Shown here: positions 44,955 through 54,266 of the stretch, one piece after another | Numbering within the stretch: position 1 is the stretch's first letter | Layout of the letters: each line of letters opens with the position of its first letter | Source of the DNA: Nocardia nova NBRC 15556 | Lineage (GTDB): Bacteria > Actinomycetota > Actinomycetes > Mycobacteriales > Mycobacteriaceae | DNA: 64,000 nucleotides | Direction of reading: 5' to 3' | Assembly: GCF_001613005.1 (NCBI RefSeq) | Contig: NZ_BDBN01000005.1 | Location: 93,690-157,689 of the forward strand | Translations under genes and position numbers: made by a program | Notes under the pieces: model-generated | What the model was told of the DNA's origin: nothing | The model's input: the letters and a program-made list of their open reading frames with translations, nothing else | Databases searched by the model: none

Positions 44955-47420
44955 TCAAATCCGCGCGGTGCGGGCGCCGCGCCGCCGTGGACGCAGCTGA
45001 TACAGCCGGTATCCGGCCAGGGCGAGGAAGACGGCCCCCAGGCCGGCGAGGACCCCCATGTCGAGCAGCCACGTGCCCAGGGTATGTCGCCACAGCGGGT
45101 CGGGTGCGCCATTGTGCGGCGACAGGGTGTCCAGGTCGAGGGTGGACGCTGCCGCAGCGTAGCCCCAGCGGGACGGCGACAGGTAGGACAGCTGTTCCAG
45201 AACAGGAGTGCCGGGCAGCCGTACCAAACCGCCGGTGAACACCAGTTGCGCCATGGACAGCACAATCAGCAGTGGCAGCGTCTTCTCCGAGGTGTTGACC
45301 GACACCGAGACCAGCAAACCCAACGCCAGCGAGGCGATGCCGAGTATCGCCATCGCCAGGATCAACTCCAGCGGGACCGAGGTGAATACGCCTTTCGCCG
45401 GCATGCTCACCCCGATGGTGCCGATCAAGAACAGCAACGCCGCCTGCAGGATGGTGATCACGCCCAAGACCAGCAGCTTCGACATCAGGTAGACCCCCGC
45501 GGACAGTCCGGCCGCGCGTTCTCTGCGGTAGATCGTCTGCTCCTTGACGATCTCGCGAATCGAGTTGCCGGTGCCGATGAAACAGGCACCGAATGCCAAG
45601 ATCATGAGCTTGGTGGGGGCATCGGTGTTGGTTCCGGGCGCCCCGGCGAAACCCTCGCCCGACGGCACCGCGGCGATCAAGCCACCGAGAATCAGCGGCA
45701 TCACGCCGAGCAGCGCCAGGTAACTTCGGTCCGAGGCGATGACCGCCAGGTATCGCCGGCACACCGTACTGAGCTGGCTGAGCTTGGACTGCGGCGCGGG
45801 CGGGGGTGCCGGTGCGTGTACGTCCGCCGGGCCGACATCGTCGGTCGGCCCGACCTCCACGTACTGCTCGAAGCGTGGCGATTCCCGGAATTCAGCAGCC
45901 CAGTCGCGGTCCTCCTCGCGGTCGAAGGACTGAAACACCTCGGCCCAACTGCGCTGCCCGAACTGCTGCAACCCCTCCGCGGGCGGCCCGTAATAGGCCA
46001 GCCGACCGCCGGGTACCAGCACGAGGAGGCGGTCGCAGGAATCGAGGTTCGCGACACTATGGGTGACGACGATCACGGTGCGCCCGTCGTGGGCCAGTTC
46101 GGACAGCATTTCCATGACCGTCTTGTCCAGGCCCGGGTCGAGGCCGGAGGTCGGCTCGTCGAGGAACAGCAGGGACGGTTTGGTCAGCAACTCCAGTGCG
46201 ACGCTCACCCGTTTGCGCTGGCCACCGGAGAGCCTATCGATGCGCGTGTCGGCATGCCGGGCCAAGCCGAGCTCGGCGAGGACCTCATCGACCCGCTGCT
46301 CACGCTCCTCGGGGCGCGTGTCACCGGGGAAGCGGAGTTCGGCCGCGTACAGGAGCGCGCGCCGCGTCGGAAGTTGGCTGTGCAGGATGTCTTCTTGCGG
46401 AACCAGTCCGATGCGGTGGCGGAGTTCGTCGTAGTCGGTGTAGAGGTCACGTCCGTCGTAACGAACCGTCCCCTCTGTCGCCGGACGTAACCCGGTCACC
46501 GCGCCGAGCAACGTCGATTTGCCCGCTCCACTGGGTCCGATGACCCCGACGAGCGAGCGCTGCGGAATCGGGAAGCTCACCTCGTCGAGGAGAACCTTGC
46601 CTTCCGGTGTCCGCACGATGAGGTTCTGCACCGAGACCGACACGTCACCGGTGTCGACGTACTCCCGCAGTTCGTCGCCGACCAGCCGGTAGGTGGTATG
46701 CCCCATGCCGATCAAGTCGGATTCGGACAGGTCCGCCGAATCGACCCGGGCGCCGTTGACGTAGGTGCCGTTGTGGCTGTCGAGGTCGACGACCCGATAC
46801 CGGCCTGCGCCGGTCACTCGCAGTTCGGCGTGATGACGGGAGACCATGAGGTCGGGCACGACGATGTCGTTGTCGGAGGCCCGCCCGATCCGGAATGTGT
46901 CCGAGACGATCCGGACGACCGCGCTGGGGTGAGCCGCCGGAGGCGACGACCGCGCAACCCGCCGGGGGCGGCCCCCCGGATGGAACGTCGTCATCGTGTC
47001 TTCATCATCGAGCTGGTAGCCGGGATCGGGGACGAGCATCGTGTCGCCGCCGGTATCGCCGGACGACTCGCTGCCGTGCTGTCCTTTTTGCCCCTCCACC
47101 GAACAGAGCAACTGCTCGCCGTTCACGGCGTGACCGAGCTGGAACGTCTCGTCATGATCGATCAGCATCCGCTCGACGCGCCGACCGTCGAAAAAGGTGC
47201 CGTTGAGGCTGTGCGCGTCCTCGATTTCCCAACCGTCCGACCCACGCTCCAAGACGGCGTGCACGGAAGATACCCGCGGATCGGTGACGACGATGTCGGC
47301 CGCCAGATCGCGGCCGACATTGTATGAACCTCCCGCGTGCAGCCGATAGACGCGCTCTCGCGTCTGCACCACAAGAACGGGCGCCTCGGGAAATTCTGTG
47401 GAGGACTGGTCATCCGCCAT
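44955..47420 (-). CDS. ABC transporter with two FHA domains (Rv1747-like)
   Basis: Starting at ATG 47420, this 821-residue protein joins two FHA domains (about residues 10-100 and 150-230; N-G-T-F-F-D-G-R and N-G-T-Y-V-N-G) to an ABC ATPase (Walker A G-P-S-G-A-G-K-S, signature L-S-G-G-Q-R-K-R, Walker B L-L-F-L-D-E-P-T). About six transmembrane helices of the ABC-2 type follow. It resembles Rv1747, which is phosphorylated by the adjacent kinase PknF and linked to cell-envelope lipid export. Here too a kinase gene lies next to it. A consensus -10 box 6 bp from the ATG suggests a leaderless transcript. Confidence 0.93.
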   Translation of the reverse strand: MADDQSSTEFPEAPVLVVQTRERVYRLHAGGSYNVGRDLAADIVVTDPRVSSVHAVLERGSDGWEIEDAHSLNGTFFDGRRVERMLIDHDETFQLGHAVNGEQLLCSVEGQKGQHGSESSGDTGGDTMLVPDPGYQLDDEDTMTTFHPGGRPRRVARSSPPAAHPSAVVRIVSDTFRIGRASDNDIVVPDLMVSRHHAELRVTGAGRYRVVDLDSHNGTYVNGARVDSADLSESDLIGMGHTTYRLVGDELREYVDTGDVSVSVQNLIVRTPEGKVLLDEVSFPIPQRSLVGVIGPSGAGKSTLLGAVTGLRPATEGTVRYDGRDLYTDYDELRHRIGLVPQEDILHSQLPTRRALLYAAELRFPGDTRPEEREQRVDEVLAELGLARHADTRIDRLSGGQRKRVSVALELLTKPSLLFLDEPTSGLDPGLDKTVMEMLSELAHDGRTVIVVTHSVANLDSCDRLLVLVPGGRLAYYGPPAEGLQQFGQRSWAEVFQSFDREEDRDWAAEFRESPRFEQYVEVGPTDDVGPADVHAPAPPPAPQSKLSQLSTVCRRYLAVIASDRSYLALLGVMPLILGGLIAAVPSGEGFAGAPGTNTDAPTKLMILAFGACFIGTGNSIREIVKEQTIYRRERAAGLSAGVYLMSKLLVLGVITILQAALLFLIGTIGVSMPAKGVFTSVPLELILAMAILGIASLALGLLVSVSVNTSEKTLPLLIVLSMAQLVFTGGLVRLPGTPVLEQLSYLSPSRWGYAAAASTLDLDTLSPHNGAPDPLWRHTLGTWLLDMGVLAGLGAVFLALAGYRLYQLRPRRRGARTARI

Positions 47421-47426
47421 AACGGG

Positions 47427-47432
47427 ATTATA
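47427..47432 (-). promoter_or_regulatory. -10 TATAAT giving a leaderless FHA-ABC transcript
   Basis: A perfect TATAAT on the minus strand ends 6 bp before ATG 47420, so transcription should start at or next to the A of the start codon. There is no ribosome site in between. Confidence 0.65.
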
Positions 47433-48252
47433 CGACTTGAAACGCCCTGCTGCGGCAAAGCCGGCCACCGAGAATTCCCTAGCAGTGTCCGCTCTGCTCC
47501 GTTTTCGCGCCGCCCTAACCCGCGCTGACCAGCGAGAACGACCTGCGAGTGGAGAGCCGCCACCACCCGGCAGCCGCCGACGAGCCAGTGCAGCCGCTCC
47601 ACCGGCACCCGACCGAACCAGCCGCGGAAATCACCGTAACGGGATCGGTAATACGAATTCGATCGGACTCGAACAGAATGTCGAAGCTGAATATTCCCAT
47701 TGATTCATCGCGCCGGAATTCCGACACATCCCATATTTTTCCCACAGCCGTGACCGCGCTACGCGTCTTCCACGTCGCCACAAGGCAGTAAAACCGTGCA
47801 GGCCGCCGCTCCAGCGCGGCAACCGCACCGCACTCGACACGCTGCTCGGTCTCTGCAGAAAAGGCTTGCGCGGTGCGTATCACGAGCGGGGAGTACATCT
47901 CGGCGCACTCGCGCCTCGGGATGGTTGGGGGCCTTCACCCGGATGCTCCGCGCAGCATCTTCGCCGTCGTCGTTGGGCGAAGGGACATGAGACCTCAACC
48001 ATGTACCTCCGCCGGCCTCGGGAAACCCGTTGGTCCGGCGGACAGGTTGCGGGACAGTACATCTCGCAACCCAGCCGTGCGGGCGGCTGGAGGCTGCGCG
48101 GATCCGCCGATGCCCCCGACGAACACGTCGGCAAGGTTCAGTGCATTCGAGCGCGGGCCGTAACACCATCGCGTACCACGAGACTCACGCGAGCTTCGGC
48201 GGCAAAAGCGATCCGCTCGGCCCTGAGATCCACTCGGCCCTGACAGGGAGTA
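47433..48252. other. Gene-poor 820-bp stretch between the FHA-ABC and tRNA genes
   Basis: Several open frames of 60-140 codons occur on both strands, but none has a ribosome site with a recognisable protein, and composition is lower in GC near 47640-47760. The region may hold decayed sequence, and the 5' part includes the promoter of the ABC gene. I see no tRNA, hairpin terminator or repeat apart from the tRNA at the end. Confidence 0.5.
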
Positions 48253-48328
48253 TGGAGCCGCCTGGGGGAATCGAACCCCCGACCTTTTCATTACGAGTGA
48301 AGCGCTCTACCGACTGAGCTAAGGCGGC
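48253..48328 (-). tRNA. tRNA-Thr(CGT)
   Basis: Read on the minus strand, the acceptor GCCGCC pairs with GGCGGC. The D arm is GCTCAGTCGGTAGAGC, the anticodon loop CTCGTAA puts CGT at positions 34-36, and the T arm is GGGGG-TTCGATT-CCCCC. The discriminator is T and CCA is encoded. One mismatch is seen at the top of the anticodon stem. Confidence 0.95.
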
Positions 48329-48385
48329 GTGCCTTTCGGCGGTGCGAGTCTATCGTCTTCGGCGACCGAACACGAAAACGGCAGG

Positions 48386-48946
48386 TCATCGGTGCAGTGT
48401 GGCCATGATTTCGGCCAGCCTGCGAGCCTCGGCGGCTGGGGTTCGGGCCTCGAGCAGGGGAAGGACCAGCAGGTAGCGGGCGGTTCGGTCCAGGGCGGCG
48501 AAGCGGTTCGCCGCACCGGCGTCTTCGGCCAGAGCCGCAGACAGCTCGGCCGGGACGGGTGCCGAGCGCTGTGGCGCGTAGGCAGCATCCCAGCGACCGT
48601 CGGCGCGGGCGGCCTCGACCGCGCGGAGGCCGGGTGGGCGCATCCGGCCCGTGGCGATCAGGGCCTCGGCTCGCACGACGTTCACCTGCGACCAGGTGCT
48701 GCCGGGTCGCCGGCGCGAGTAGCGCTGGAGGAACGAGCGGTCGTCGTGCGCGCGCCGGTGACCGTCGATCCAGCCGTAACACATGGCCACCACGGCCGCA
48801 TCGTCGATGGTGATCAGGGGCACGGACGATCCCTTGCGTGCGATCAGCAGCCAGGCGCCGCCGTCGTCGGTGTGGTGACCGTCCAGCCAGTCGGCCCAGG
48901 CGGCGGCATCGGGAAAGCGGTTGACAGCAGGGAGTTTTCGCATCAC
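48386..48946 (-). CDS. YdeI/OmpD-associated family protein
   Basis: The 186-residue protein has the YdeI pattern (F-P-D-A-A-A-W-A-D-W-L, then V-V-A-M-C-Y-G-W-I-D-G and the C-terminal L-A-E-I-M-A-T-L). Homologues are linked to bacteriocin resistance in E. coli and to stress responses; no activity is established. GTG 48946 is used; ATG 48943 next to it is equally possible. Confidence 0.85.
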   Translation of the reverse strand: MMRKLPAVNRFPDAAAWADWLDGHHTDDGGAWLLIARKGSSVPLITIDDAAVVAMCYGWIDGHRRAHDDRSFLQRYSRRRPGSTWSQVNVVRAEALIATGRMRPPGLRAVEAARADGRWDAAYAPQRSAPVPAELSAALAEDAGAANRFAALDRTARYLLVLPLLEARTPAAEARRLAEIMATLHR

Positions 48947-49043
48947 GGTTCGTCCTCTCGACGAACACCATGCTGCCCGTTGAAGTGCTCACCCTTTGAG
49001 CACTTTTGTCGCTGACATCGCCGACGGTCGGTTGCGCGGTGGT

Positions 49044-50255
49044 TCAGGCGGAGCGGGCCGCGATGAGCCCGGCGACCATCGCGGCGATGGCGAAGCGGGG
49101 TTTGACGTTCAGGTCGAGGGCCTCGCGGCAGGCGAGGATGGCCTCGATGGAACGCAGTAGTCCCTCGGGCCGCACCTCGTCGGCCAGATCGCGGATCTGA
49201 TCGGACAGGTCCGGGTGGGTGAGAGTGATCGCCGGGGAGGGATTCGCGGCGGACGTCCCGAACCGCAGAGCCAGCGCGTCGCGGTACAGGCCCGCGACGT
49301 CGATCAGCGCCCGGTCGAGGGCATCACGGCTGGTGCGGGTGGCGCGGGATTTCTGGCGGCGCTCGAGGTCCTTCAGCACCCCGGCGGAACCGCGGGTCGC
49401 CGAGGCGGCGCCTTTCCCGGTGCCGCCGGCGCCCAACGCGGTCGCCAGCTCGTCGCGCTCGCGCTCGTCCCGTTCCGCGCTGACCTGTTTGGCCTCCTCC
49501 TCGGCGGATTTGACCAGCTCGTCACCGGCCGCGTAGGCGGCGGCCGGACGCGCGACCGCCGAGACCAGCGACAATGCCCGGGTACGGCGGGCGCGGGCCT
49601 GCTCGTCGGTCGCGAGGCGGCGGGCGCGACCGACATGTCCGCCGCTCACCGAGGCCGCCCACGCCGCCTGTTCCGGGGCCAGCCCGTCACGCTCGCGCAG
49701 CACCTGGGCGATGGCGTCCACCGACGGCGTCACCAGATGAACATGCCGGCACCGGGATCGCAGAGTGACCGAGATGTCCTCCGGGTCCACCGACGGCGCG
49801 CACAGCAGGAACACGGTCCGCTCCGGCGGTTCCTCGACCACCTTCAGCAGCACGTTGCCCGCGGCCTCGGTCAATCGATCGGCATCCTCGATCACCACCA
49901 CCTGCCACCGCCCGGTGCTGGGGCGCCGGGCCGCGACCTGCACGATCTCGCGCATTTCCTTGGTACCGATGCTCAGGCCCTCCGGAATCACCCGCCGGAC
50001 ATCGCCGTGGGTGCCGGCCATGGTGGTGGTGCAGGCATGGCAGTGGCCGCAACCGGGCGTGCCCTCCGCCGTACATTGCAGCGCGGCCGCAAAGCACAGT
50101 GCCGCAACGGATCTGCCGGATCCGGGCGGCCCGGTGAACAGCCAGGAGTGCGTCATCGCCGAGGACGCGATTCCGGCGCGCGCCGCCACGGCGGCAGCGG
50201 TCAACTCGGACTCGACCGAGTCCTGGCCCACGAGCCGATCGAAGACACCTGCCAC
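49044..50255 (-). CDS. holB: DNA polymerase III subunit delta'
   Basis: Delta' is a rigid part of the clamp loader that places the beta clamp on DNA. The 403-residue AAA+ protein has G-P-P-G-S-G-R-S where an active P-loop has Lys, so it should not hydrolyse ATP, as expected for delta'. The zinc module C-T-A-E-G-T-P-G-C-G-H-C-H-A-C is intact. A Glu/Lys-rich segment (about residues 245-285) precedes the C-terminal collar domain. It precedes topA in the mycobacterial order but without the adenylate cyclase between. Confidence 0.93.
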   Translation of the reverse strand: MAGVFDRLVGQDSVESELTAAAVAARAGIASSAMTHSWLFTGPPGSGRSVAALCFAAALQCTAEGTPGCGHCHACTTTMAGTHGDVRRVIPEGLSIGTKEMREIVQVAARRPSTGRWQVVVIEDADRLTEAAGNVLLKVVEEPPERTVFLLCAPSVDPEDISVTLRSRCRHVHLVTPSVDAIAQVLRERDGLAPEQAAWAASVSGGHVGRARRLATDEQARARRTRALSLVSAVARPAAAYAAGDELVKSAEEEAKQVSAERDERERDELATALGAGGTGKGAASATRGSAGVLKDLERRQKSRATRTSRDALDRALIDVAGLYRDALALRFGTSAANPSPAITLTHPDLSDQIRDLADEVRPEGLLRSIEAILACREALDLNVKPRFAIAAMVAGLIAARSA

Positions 50256-50331
50256 GCGCTACACCCTAATCGGCCGCACCGACAAGCCGACCGGCACCGA
50301 GACGCTGCCCGCTACGACTCGGGCCGCGCTA

Positions 50332-53271
50332 CTACTCGGCCGGAGACTTCGCCGCCGCCTTCTTCGCGGGCGCCTTCTTGGCCGCGGTCTTCTTCGCGGT
50401 GGTCTTCTTGGCGGTCGCGGTGGTCTTCTTCGCCGTCGACTTCGCCGCGGTCTTCTTCGCCGGTGCCTTCTTCGCGGTCTTCTTGGCCGCCTTCTTCACC
50501 GGTCCCTTGGCGCGGCGATCGGCGAGCAGCTCGGAGGCCCGCTCGTCGGTGATCGACTCCACCTCGTCACCCTTGCGCAGGCTGGCGTTGGTTTCGCCGT
50601 CGGTGACATACGGGCCGAACCGCCCGTCCTTGATCACCATCGGCTTGCCGGTGGCGGAGTCGTTGCCCAACTCCCGCAGTGGCGCCGCACTCGCCGCCTG
50701 CCGTCCGCGCCGCTTGGGTTCGGCGTAGATCTTCAACGCCTCTTCCAAGGTCACGGTGAAGATCTGGTCTTCGGTGGCCAGCGAGCGAGAGTCCGTGCCC
50801 TTCTTCAGATACGGGCCGTAGCGGCCGTTCTGCGCGGTGATCTCGTCACCGGATTCGGGATCCTTGCCGACCACCCGCGGCAGCGACAGCAGCTTCAGCG
50901 CATCCTCGAGGGTGATGGTCGACAGATCCATCGACTTGAGCAGCGACCCGGTTCGCGGTTTGGGCGCGGCGGCCTTCTTGGTGCCCTTCTTGGCGTCGAG
51001 ATCGGCCTCCGGCTCGGGCAGGATCTCGGTGACATACGGCCCGAAGCGACCTTCCTTGGCCACGATCCGATGTCCGGTTTCGGGATCCACACCGAGCGAG
51101 CGCCCCTCCTGCGGGGTCGCGAACAGCTTTTCCGCGACCTCGGGCGTCAATTCGTCCGGCGGCAGATCGTCGGGCAGATTGGCGCGCTGGGAGATCGGAT
51201 CGCCATCCGGATCGTCCGGGTTCTGCACCATGCGCTCGAGATACGGACCGAAGCGCCCGACCCGGACCACGATGTCGCGGTCCTGGTCGTCGGTGAACAT
51301 CTTGATCGAGTTGACCTCGCGGGCATCGATATCGTCGAGCCGCTCCCCGACCATCCGCTTCAGTCCGCCGGAACGCGCCACCGAACCCTCGGCACCGTGG
51401 TCACCACCGAAATAGAAGCTGGTCAGCCAATTTCCGCGCTGCTCGCGACCGCCGGCGATGGCGTCGAGATCGTCTTCCATGGCCGCGGTGAAATCGAAAT
51501 CGACCAGGCGGCCGAAATACTCCTCCAGCAGGCCCACCACCGCGAACGCCACCCAGGACGGCACCAGCGCACTACCGCGCTTGTAGACGTAGCCGCGGTC
51601 CAGAATGGTCTTGATGATCGAGGCGTAGGTCGACGGGCGTCCGATGCCCAGTTCCTCGAGCGCCTTGATCAGCGAGGCCTCGTTGTAGCGCGGGGGCGGA
51701 TTGGTGGTGTGCCCATCGGGCGTCAGCTCGGTGGCGTTGACGCCCTGGCCCTCGGTCAGCGCGGGCAGCCGCGATTCCGCGTCGTCGGACTGACCGCCCG
51801 CATCCTCGTCGACACTTTCCACATAGGCCTTGAGGAAGCCCGCGAAGGTGATGGTGCGGCCGGATGCGGAGAACACGCATTCCTCGCCCGTACCGGCGCG
51901 GCCGGTGATCCGGACCGTCAGCGTGGTGCCGCGCGCGTCGGCCATCTGCGAGGCGACCGTGCGCTGCCAGATCAGCTCGTAGAGCCGGAATTCGTCCTGG
52001 TCCAGCCGGGCGTGCAGCTGGCCCGGCGTGGCGAAGGTGTCACCGGCGGGCCGGATCGCCTCGTGCGCCTCCTGCGCGTTCTTGACCTTGCGGGTGTACT
52101 GCCGCGGCGTCGGATGCACGAACTCGGGCCCGTACAACTGGGTCGCCTGCGCCCGCGCCGCGCTGATCGCCGACTCCGACAGCGTCGTGGAGTCGGTACG
52201 CATATAGGTGATGTAGCCGTTCTCGTACAGCCGCTGCGCCACCCGCATCGTGCGCTCGGACCCGAAGCGGAGCTTGCGGGCGGCCTCCTGCTGCAGCGTC
52301 GAGGTCATGAAGGGCGCATAGGGCCGCCGCGTGTACGGCTTGGATTCGACCGAGGTGACCTGGAAATCCGCCTTGTCCAGTGCCGCGGCCAGCCGCCGCG
52401 CCGCGGCCTCGTCGAGCACGGTGACACCGTTGCGGGCCTTGAGCTGACCGTCGGATCCGAAATCCCGGCCGCCCGCAACGCGTGCACCGTCGACCGTGAC
52501 CAGCCGCGCGCCGAAGATGCGCGGGTTGGCCTCGTCGCTCTGGCCGCCGCCGGCGTCGAATTTCGCCGCGATATCCCAGTACTCCGCGGAACGGAACGCG
52601 ATGCGCTCGCGCTCGCGCTGCACGACGATGCGGGTCGCGACGGACTGCACACGGCCCGCCGACAGTCGCGGCATGACCTTCTTCCACAGCACGGGGCTGA
52701 CCTCGTAGCCGTAGAGGCGGTCGAGGATGCGCCGGGTTTCCTGGGCGTCGACCAGGTCGTTGTCGAGTTCGCGAGTATCGGCCGCGGCGGCGCGAATGGC
52801 CGGCTCGGTGATTTCGTGGAACACCATTCGCCGGACCGGAATCTTCGGCTTCAGCGTCTCGAGCAGGTGCCAGGCGATGGCCTCGCCCTCGCGGTCGGGG
52901 TCGGTGGCCAGATACAGTTCGTCGGCATCACGCAGCAGTGTCTTCAGTTCCGAGACCTTGGCCTTCTTGTCCGGACTGACGACATAGATCGGCTCGAAAT
53001 CGTGGTCGACATCGACACCCAGCCGAGCCCAGGACTGGCCTTTGTATTTGGCCGGCACGTCCGCGGCACCGCGCGGCAGATCTCGGATATGGCCGACGGA
53101 TGCCTCGACCGTATAACCGCGGCCCAGATAGGGCGCGATCTTGCGTGCCTTGGTCGGCGACTCGACGATGACGAGACGACGCAGGGGACGCCCCCGGCCG
53201 GATGCGGCCGCGTCGGGCCCGGCGGAAGCCGCATCGGGAGTCGGCGATGCACCGCGGTCTCGTGTTGCCAC
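50332..53271 (-). CDS. topA: DNA topoisomerase I
   Basis: TopA relaxes negative supercoils by single-strand nicking. From GTG 53271, 979 residues: the Toprim fold (L-V-I-V-E-S-P-T-K-A, D-P-D-R-E-G-E), active Tyr356 in I-T-Y-M-R-T-D-S, and four C-terminal repeats with G-R-F-G-P-Y or G-R-Y-G-P-Y. It ends in a Lys/Ala-rich tail like that of mycobacterial TopA, which uses it for DNA binding. Zinc fingers of E. coli TopA are absent, as in mycobacteria. An upstream ATG at 53346 would add 25 residues of odd composition. Confidence 0.96.
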   Translation of the reverse strand: MATRDRGASPTPDAASAGPDAAASGRGRPLRRLVIVESPTKARKIAPYLGRGYTVEASVGHIRDLPRGAADVPAKYKGQSWARLGVDVDHDFEPIYVVSPDKKAKVSELKTLLRDADELYLATDPDREGEAIAWHLLETLKPKIPVRRMVFHEITEPAIRAAAADTRELDNDLVDAQETRRILDRLYGYEVSPVLWKKVMPRLSAGRVQSVATRIVVQRERERIAFRSAEYWDIAAKFDAGGGQSDEANPRIFGARLVTVDGARVAGGRDFGSDGQLKARNGVTVLDEAAARRLAAALDKADFQVTSVESKPYTRRPYAPFMTSTLQQEAARKLRFGSERTMRVAQRLYENGYITYMRTDSTTLSESAISAARAQATQLYGPEFVHPTPRQYTRKVKNAQEAHEAIRPAGDTFATPGQLHARLDQDEFRLYELIWQRTVASQMADARGTTLTVRITGRAGTGEECVFSASGRTITFAGFLKAYVESVDEDAGGQSDDAESRLPALTEGQGVNATELTPDGHTTNPPPRYNEASLIKALEELGIGRPSTYASIIKTILDRGYVYKRGSALVPSWVAFAVVGLLEEYFGRLVDFDFTAAMEDDLDAIAGGREQRGNWLTSFYFGGDHGAEGSVARSGGLKRMVGERLDDIDAREVNSIKMFTDDQDRDIVVRVGRFGPYLERMVQNPDDPDGDPISQRANLPDDLPPDELTPEVAEKLFATPQEGRSLGVDPETGHRIVAKEGRFGPYVTEILPEPEADLDAKKGTKKAAAPKPRTGSLLKSMDLSTITLEDALKLLSLPRVVGKDPESGDEITAQNGRYGPYLKKGTDSRSLATEDQIFTVTLEEALKIYAEPKRRGRQAASAAPLRELGNDSATGKPMVIKDGRFGPYVTDGETNASLRKGDEVESITDERASELLADRRAKGPVKKAAKKTAKKAPAKKTAAKSTAKKTTATAKKTTAKKTAAKKAPAKKAAAKSPAE

Positions 53272-53365
53272 CGGCGAACACACCTTTCCTGTCGACCCGC
53301 GCGGCGCAGGCGCGCGGCGCGCGGCTGGGGCAAGAGGGAGAGACAAATGTCTCCCGCCAGAGACG

Positions 53366-53371
53366 TTTATA
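53366..53371 (-). promoter_or_regulatory. Candidate -10 TATAAA of topA
   Basis: TATAAA on the minus strand lies about 95 bp before GTG 53271, giving a leader of roughly 85 nt. The leader begins near a small hairpin (GAGAC-AAAT-GTCTC, 53340-53353). No good -35 box is seen. Confidence 0.45.
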
Positions 53372-53562
53372 CCGTGTTTCGCTGTCGTGGAGTCCGCACT
53401 GCGGTCCCGCGACCCTGGAGTCTCGGCTGTTCTGCGCGGTACTTCCCCGTCGGTACCGTCCGAACCGAAATGGCTGCGAACTGCAGAAAAACCCCCTTGT
53501 GGGCAACTCGATCACATCGAAAAGCCCCGGTTTTCGATCGAGTCTACTTCCCCCGCATATGA

Positions 53563-53598
53563 CTCGTCCCTCACCGCGTGCTCGCGGTGAGGGACGAG
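53563..53598 (-). terminator. 15-bp hairpin terminator of cspA
   Basis: CTCGTCCCTCACCGC (53563-53577) pairs perfectly with GCGGTGAGGGACGAG (53584-53598) over a 6-nt loop. It lies 27 bp after the cspA stop, between it and the topA promoter region. Confidence 0.85.
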
Positions 53599-53624
53599 AG
53601 ATCGGACCTTGTTGGGTTACTCGC

Positions 53625-53831
53625 TCAGCTGAGCGCGCGAACTCCGGTGGCCTGCGGGCCCTTGGTGCCCTGGCCGACCTCGAATTCGACCTTCTGGTTC
53701 TCCTCGAGGGTGCGGAAGCCCGAACCCTGAATCTCGGAGTAGTGGACGAAGACGTCAGCGGAGCCGTCCTCGGGCGCGATGAAGCCGAACCCCTTCTCCG
53801 CGTTGAACCACTTCACAGTTCCCTGTGCCAT
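53625..53831 (-). CDS. cspA: Cold shock protein CspA
   Basis: This 68-residue OB-fold RNA chaperone has K-G-F-G-F-I (RNP1) and V-F-V-H-Y (RNP2) and starts M-A-Q-G-T-V-K-W-F at ATG 53831. The family keeps RNA unstructured during cold shock or stress; in actinobacteria it is often constitutively abundant. The leader upstream is long. Confidence 0.97.
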   Translation of the reverse strand: MAQGTVKWFNAEKGFGFIAPEDGSADVFVHYSEIQGSGFRTLEENQKVEFEVGQGTKGPQATGVRALS

Positions 53832-54266
53832 TCTGTTCCTTCTCTTTCCATACCGGAACGGCGGACAAGTTAGGTTGGTCCACCGGGTCCGTTCCGACCG
53901 CTGTACTCTGTTCCCCCTGCAGGAAGCTTCAAGCACACCGTTCGCAACATCGATCCTGCTGATGGTTTGGACCTTTGATCCGTTCCCTCGAACACAGAAG
54001 CTTGCGACCGAGAACTAGTGAACCATGTCCGCGCGCAATTCGACAGCCGAGTTACCGACAATTTGCAAAAAAGATGATCTTGCGAATGTGCAGGTGAGGG
54101 GCACAATGCCCAAATCCAAACTTGAAGTAGGTTTGCTTAGCGATAACCGAGCGAGCGTCAGGCAAACAGACTGTGACGCAGGTCGCTACTCGGTAGTGAA
54201 TTGGCAGCTCGGGCGAGGGCGGCACACACGGTTCACACTTTCTTCGCGTCGCACGGTCTCGGTCCG
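53832..54266. other. Divergent region with the long cspA leader
   Basis: This 435-bp, AT-richer region separates cspA from the helicase start. Csp genes often have a long structured 5' leader that regulates translation, and one would fit here. I see no riboswitch or RNA gene; short open frames lack motifs. Confidence 0.5.

Noticed and set aside
47515..48169. Overlapping open frames in the 47.4-48.2 kb gap
   Set aside because: None has a ribosome site with a recognisable protein; they overlap in several frames, as expected for non-coding high-GC DNA.
49765..53562. A plus-strand open frame of 1265 codons
   Set aside because: It is antisense to topA and holB, which have clear catalytic motifs in the minus frame. 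Long antisense frames are common in high-GC DNA. Its sequence is His/Arg/Leu-rich with no domain.
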